DNA from: Desnuesiella massiliensis
Lineage (GTDB): Bacteria > Bacillota > Clostridia > Clostridiales > Clostridiaceae
Reading direction: 5' to 3'
NCBI RefSeq assembly: GCF_001403615.1
Contig: NZ_LN879450.1
Coordinates: 20,817-84,816, forward strand
Length of the DNA stretch: 64,000 nt
Below the pieces are notes generated by a model, which did no database searches, was not told where the DNA came from, and worked only from the letters and a program-made list of their open reading frames with translations. Positions 61,384 to 64,000 of this stretch are shown in pieces (position 1 is the first letter of the stretch; each line of letters starts with the position of its first letter). The translations under genes and the position numbers were made by a program.

Positions 61384-61929
61384 TTATTCATTGATACTAC
61401 AGGCACCATTATCGCATCTAAAAGCCTTTTGTCCTTTATATCCAATTTCATTTAAAACCTTTTTTACTATTCTTTTTCCTATTTCATCCTCACTCATTTC
61501 ACATAGTGCATCTTCAAGGCTTCCCCATTCAACCCATTCTACTTCTGAGGATTTATGTATATGCCCACTTTCATATTTTGCCATGAAAGTTAACATAATA
61601 ATTTCTCTTGATTTTAAATATTCACTTCCTAAGTATTTTATTTCTCCAACAGTAATACCAGTCTCTTCCTTTACCTCTCTTCTCACTGTTTCTTCTACAG
61701 TCTCTCCGTTAGTCACATAACCTGATACTAATACTTTAGAATTCTTAAATATATAACTCTGCTTTAATAGCAAAATTTTATCTTCTTTTATAACTGCAGC
61801 TATTATACAAGGCTTAGGGGTGTCAAAATACATCATATCATCTACAGCACAATAAGGAACTCCACCTTCATCAAAGCTATACTTTTCTATTAATTTTGTG
61901 CCGCATATAGGGCAATATTCAAATTTCAT
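61384..61929 (-). CDS. Nudix hydrolase with N-terminal zinc ribbon (NudC-like)
   Basis: 181 residues. A CPIC zinc-ribbon half at the N-terminus, then the Nudix box GYVTNGETVEETVRREVKEE-TGI with the REVKEE metal site. Resembles NADH pyrophosphatases but is shorter and lacks the usual SQPWPF motif, so substrate is uncertain. GGGGG 11-12 bases before ATG. Confidence 0.88.
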   Translation of the reverse strand: MKFEYCPICGTKLIEKYSFDEGGVPYCAVDDMMYFDTPKPCIIAAVIKEDKILLLKQSYIFKNSKVLVSGYVTNGETVEETVRREVKEETGITVGEIKYLGSEYLKSREIIMLTFMAKYESGHIHKSSEVEWVEWGSLEDALCEMSEDEIGKRIVKKVLNEIGYKGQKAFRCDNGACSINE

Positions 61930-61994
61930 TATTAAAGTACCCCCTTATTTATAAACAACTTCTAATTTATTCTAGCATACTAAACAGGTAAAAG

Positions 61995-62699
61995 CTACAG
62001 AATAACCTTTACCTCTCTATCTAGCCTTATAAGGTTATGTTCTACCCGACAACTATATGCAAACACATCTACACCATTATTGTAAGCTTTTCTTAAAGCA
62101 TCTCCAAAAACTTTGTCCATACTATCATGAGGAGTAAAAGCTTCCACATTATCCATCTGTATTAAAAATATTACGCCTGCCCCTCTGCCACTCTTCTTTA
62201 CTTCTATAAGCTCTAAAAGATGTTTAGTACCTCTTTCTGTAGGAGCATCAGGGAACTTTGTAAGCCCGTCTGTCTCGTAAGTCACCCCTTTTACTTCTAA
62301 ATAATACTCTTGCTCAGGTATCTCTATATCCGAAATACTTAGTTTAAAATCAAATCGGCTATTTCCAAAGGTTTTTTCCCTATTTACATGTTTATATTTT
62401 GATAAGGCATATATTCTTCCTTCTTTAAGTGCTTCTTCTACAACTTTATTAGGTATTTGAGAGTCTATATTAATCAATTTATCCCCCTTATATCCAGCAA
62501 TTAAATCAAAGGATGTTTTTCTTTGTGGATTATCTTCCTTTCTTAATATAACCTCTGTTCCAGGAGTAAGTATCTCTCTACATCTGCCTGTATTAGGTAC
62601 ATGAACCATTATCTCTTCTCCATTTAATTCTACAAATCCCTGAAATCTATTTGGTCTTCTTATAAATTTTGCAATTTTTATCTCTTTATTTATAATCAT
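61995..62699 (-). CDS. sfsA: SfsA family protein
   Basis: 234 residues. FVELNGEEIMVHVPNTGRCREIL is the OB-like N-terminal part; the second part has SRFDFKLSISDIEIPEQEYYLEVKGVTYE and FPDAPTERGTKHLLEL, the nuclease-like SfsA motif (D-ExK). Named for sugar-fermentation stimulation; it binds nucleic acid, role still unclear. AGGAG 6 bases before ATG. A cluster of DnaA boxes lies directly upstream. Confidence 0.94.
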   Translation of the reverse strand: MIINKEIKIAKFIRRPNRFQGFVELNGEEIMVHVPNTGRCREILTPGTEVILRKEDNPQRKTSFDLIAGYKGDKLINIDSQIPNKVVEEALKEGRIYALSKYKHVNREKTFGNSRFDFKLSISDIEIPEQEYYLEVKGVTYETDGLTKFPDAPTERGTKHLLELIEVKKSGRGAGVIFLIQMDNVEAFTPHDSMDKVFGDALRKAYNNGVDVFAYSCRVEHNLIRLDREVKVIL

Positions 62700-63087
62700 T
62701 TTTTTCTCCTTTAAAACTTATCCACTTATTTTTTTCAAAGTTATCCACGTTATCCACAGATTTTATCCACATGTATGTTAATTTAAAATACTGTAATATT
62801 TTACAATATATCTCAAAATATTTTCATATATTACCTTTTTCTTTTCATAAATTTTTTACATATAGATTATATACATTTTCAAGCGCTATTGTACATACTT
62901 TATTATATTTAAAAATAGAGTATTTTAAAAGCATAGAACTAAAATATTTATCAACAATATACACATAACTTATCCACATTATAAACAAAACACATTAGAA
63001 ATTGTTGATATCTTTATATAATCAAAATAGGATCTCCTTTGAAAATATATTTTTCTGAAAAGAGATCCTATTTTATTATTCTCCTTA
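62700..63087. other. DnaA-box cluster and AT-rich gap upstream of sfsA
   Basis: DnaA-box matches at 62718 (TTATCCACT), 62741 (TTATCCACG), 62750, 62763 and 62970 (all TTATCCACA), plus TTATCAACA at 62948; all on the same strand, four within 54 bp. Between them is an about 170-bp AT-rich stretch. No gene. Confidence 0.75.
63024..63075 (-). terminator. terminator of the DUF4177 gene
   Basis: AAAATAGGATCTC with GAGATCCTATTTT around a 20-plus-base loop, with T-run. Confidence 0.8.
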
Positions 63088-63288
63088 TTAATTTTCTACA
63101 GCTCTCTTAAATACAATGAGATCACTATTTAACTTTGGAAGCCATCCCTTTCCTTCTTTTGGAACTTCCATAATTCCAACTAACTCCCAGCCTTGTGATC
63201 CATAATTGTTTAGTTCTTCTTGAAATTTTAGTGAATCTTTTAAGTTTATATTGTTTTCTAGTTCTATTGATTTATACTCCCATTTCAT
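63088..63288 (-). CDS. DUF4177 protein
   Basis: 66 residues: WEYKSIELENN, then LNNYGSQGWELVGIMEVPKE, and the closing VFKRAV; the GWELV motif marks DUF4177. A GGAAAGGAAG site precedes the ATG. Function unknown. Confidence 0.85.
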   Translation of the reverse strand: MKWEYKSIELENNINLKDSLKFQEELNNYGSQGWELVGIMEVPKEGKGWLPKLNSDLIVFKRAVEN

Positions 63289-63419
63289 TTACATTACTTC
63301 CTTTCCAATTAAGATTAAAGAGAAATAACTGATTATTGATTTTTTAATAAAATACTCATAAATAGTTTTTTAATCATTATGCTATATTATACTATTATAC
63401 AATTTTTATTTTTTGCAAT

Positions 63420-63448
63420 AAAAAAACTTCCCATAAAAATAGGAAGTT
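63420..63448 (-). terminator. terminator of the rRNA-tRNA operon
   Basis: AACTTCC with GGAAGTT around a short loop; T-run of seven on the minus strand, just beyond tRNA-Leu. Confidence 0.85.
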
Positions 63449-63461
63449 AATCTTTATTATA

Positions 63462-63546
63462 TGGTGCAGGTGAAGGGAGTCGAACCCCCACGCCGTTGGC
63501 GCTAGATCCTAAGTCTAGTGCGTCTGCCAATTCCGCCACACCTGCA
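63462..63546 (-). tRNA. tRNA-Leu (TAG anticodon)
   Basis: 85 bases, class II tRNA with a long variable arm, anticodon loop CTTAGGA in a CTAGA/TCTAG stem, T-loop GGTTCGACTCC and encoded CCA end. Confidence 0.95.
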
Positions 63547-63598
63547 AATATAATTATCTCGATGCATAATATTATACACCGAGTAATATAGGAACTTA

Positions 63599-63673
63599 TG
63601 GTGACCCCTAGGGGAATCGAACCCCTGTTACCACCGTGAAAGGGTGGTGTCTTGACCGCTTGACCAAGGGGCC
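63599..63673 (-). tRNA. tRNA-Glu (TTC anticodon)
   Basis: 75 bases. Acceptor stem GGCCCCT, anticodon loop CTTTCAC, T-loop GGTTCGATTCC, encoded CCA end. Lies between 5S and tRNA-Leu in the rRNA operon. Confidence 0.95.
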
Positions 63674-63694
63674 ATGCCTTTATAAAATAATAAA

Positions 63695-63810
63695 TCTGGC
63701 GACGACCTACTCTTCCACAAAGTCTCCCTTGCAGTACCATCGGCGCGGTAAGGCTTAACTTGCGTGTTCGGTATGGGAACGAGTGTTACCCTTACGCCAT
63801 AATCACCAGA
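63695..63810 (-). rRNA. rrf: 5S rRNA
   Basis: 116 bases. Conserved segments CCCATACCGAACACG and GAAGAGTAGGTCGTCGCCA identify it; ends TCTGG/CCAGA pair. Clostridium-like. Second rRNA gene of the operon after 23S. Confidence 0.95.
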
Positions 63811-63880
63811 TTTTCTTATTTAGTTCTGAAAGAAGCTTGTTCTTTCAAAATTGCACATAGAATTGGATTCATGTATATTG

Positions 63881-64000
63881 ATCAAGCCCTCGATCTATTA
63901 GTATCAGTCAGCTGAACATGTTACCATGCTTACACCCCTGACCTATCAACCTTGTGTTCTTCAAGGGATCTTACTAGCTTAACGCTATGGGAAATCTCAT
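63881..64000 (-). rRNA. rrl: 23S rRNA, 3' end (partial)
   Basis: The reverse strand ends ACTAATAGATCGAGGGCTTG, the bacterial 23S 3' end, and continues off the right edge. Only about 120 bases are present. Confidence 0.93.

Noticed and set aside
62718..62978. Calling the DnaA-box cluster oriC
   Set aside because: dnaA, dnaN or rpmH are not in view and no clear DnaA-trio/unwinding element could be assigned; reported only as a cluster.
63447..63740. 97-residue ORF over the tRNA genes
   Set aside because: It reads through tRNA-Leu, tRNA-Glu and the 5S end; chance frame.
1..64000. CRISPR arrays, prophage or insertion sequences
   Set aside because: No regularly spaced repeats, cas genes, transposase or integrase genes found.

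Overview
The window is AT-rich DNA from a Clostridium-type Firmicute (Clostridium sensu stricto by overall feel; I do not name a species). Signs are a PolC-type replicative polymerase, strong AGGAGG ribosome sites with frequent GTG/TTG starts, U-rich intrinsic terminators, a Clostridium-like 5S rRNA, and anaerobe-style gene content. Most genes lie on the minus strand and the rRNA operon enters from the right edge on the minus strand, so the replication origin probably lies beyond the right end.

Layout. 1-3000: end of a beta-glucoside PTS permease, a 6-phospho-beta-glucosidase and a LicT/BglG antiterminator. 3034-8100: a broken serine hydrolase gene and polC. 8657-11009: a small membrane protein, a phosphoesterase and a soluble chemotaxis-type sensor. 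11200-20713: a minus-strand operon for a bacterial microcompartment (BMC). 20925-23723: deoxynucleoside kinase, tandem acetyltransferase, MFS transporter. 23912-27083: plus-strand methyltransferase, DUF4230 protein and flavoprotein. 27302-29083: HTH/ParB-like fusion ORF and TcdA. 29622-36470: DeoR regulator, then a minus-strand operon for a ribose-type ABC transporter, methylthioribose kinase and methylthioribose-1-phosphate isomerase. 36853-41259: MarR, AhpD-like protein, lipoyl-dihydrolipoamide dehydrogenase fusion, lipoate ligase, then MTA/SAH nucleosidase. 41435-47524: anti-sigma/sigma pair, radical SAM enzyme, TldE and TldD. 47776-51277: DUF1015, SerA and a class V aminotransferase. 51784-54667: small Cys-rich proteins, M32 carboxypeptidase and a TIM-barrel protein. 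55157-60509: DUF1576, ABC exporter, glycosyltransferase. 60546-63288: AIM24, Nudix, SfsA, DUF4177. 63462-64000: tRNA-Leu, tRNA-Glu, 5S and the end of 23S.

The central system. The BMC operon, the MtnK/MtnA transporter operon and the DeoR gene look like one regulon. MTA/SAH nucleosidase frees methylthioribose or 5-deoxyribose; the ABC system could import them; MtnK and MtnA make the 1-phospho-ketose; a FucA-like class II aldolase with a C-terminal encapsulation helix would split it to DHAP plus a short aldehyde; an encapsulated CoA-acylating aldehyde dehydrogenase and PduL would turn the aldehyde into acyl-CoA and acyl-phosphate inside a shell of BMC-H, BMC-T and EutN-type proteins. The chemistry matches the known DHAP shunt for 5-deoxyribose/methylthioribose; enclosing it in a BMC is my inference. 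Both operons have a good promoter flanked on each side by the same TTTGGTTT-rich boxes, also present before deoR. The BMC operon also carries genes with no obvious place in such a pathway: a cytoplasmic solute-binding-protein homologue, a CoA-disulfide-reductase-like flavoprotein and a CoA-transferase-fold pair that seems to lack the usual catalytic Glu.

Other points of interest: a 100-bp hairpin element in two copies, a GC-rich palindromic element, a cluster of DnaA boxes before sfsA, a possible lipoate-dependent thiol-redox operon, two genes with in-frame internal starts, and several small ORFs.
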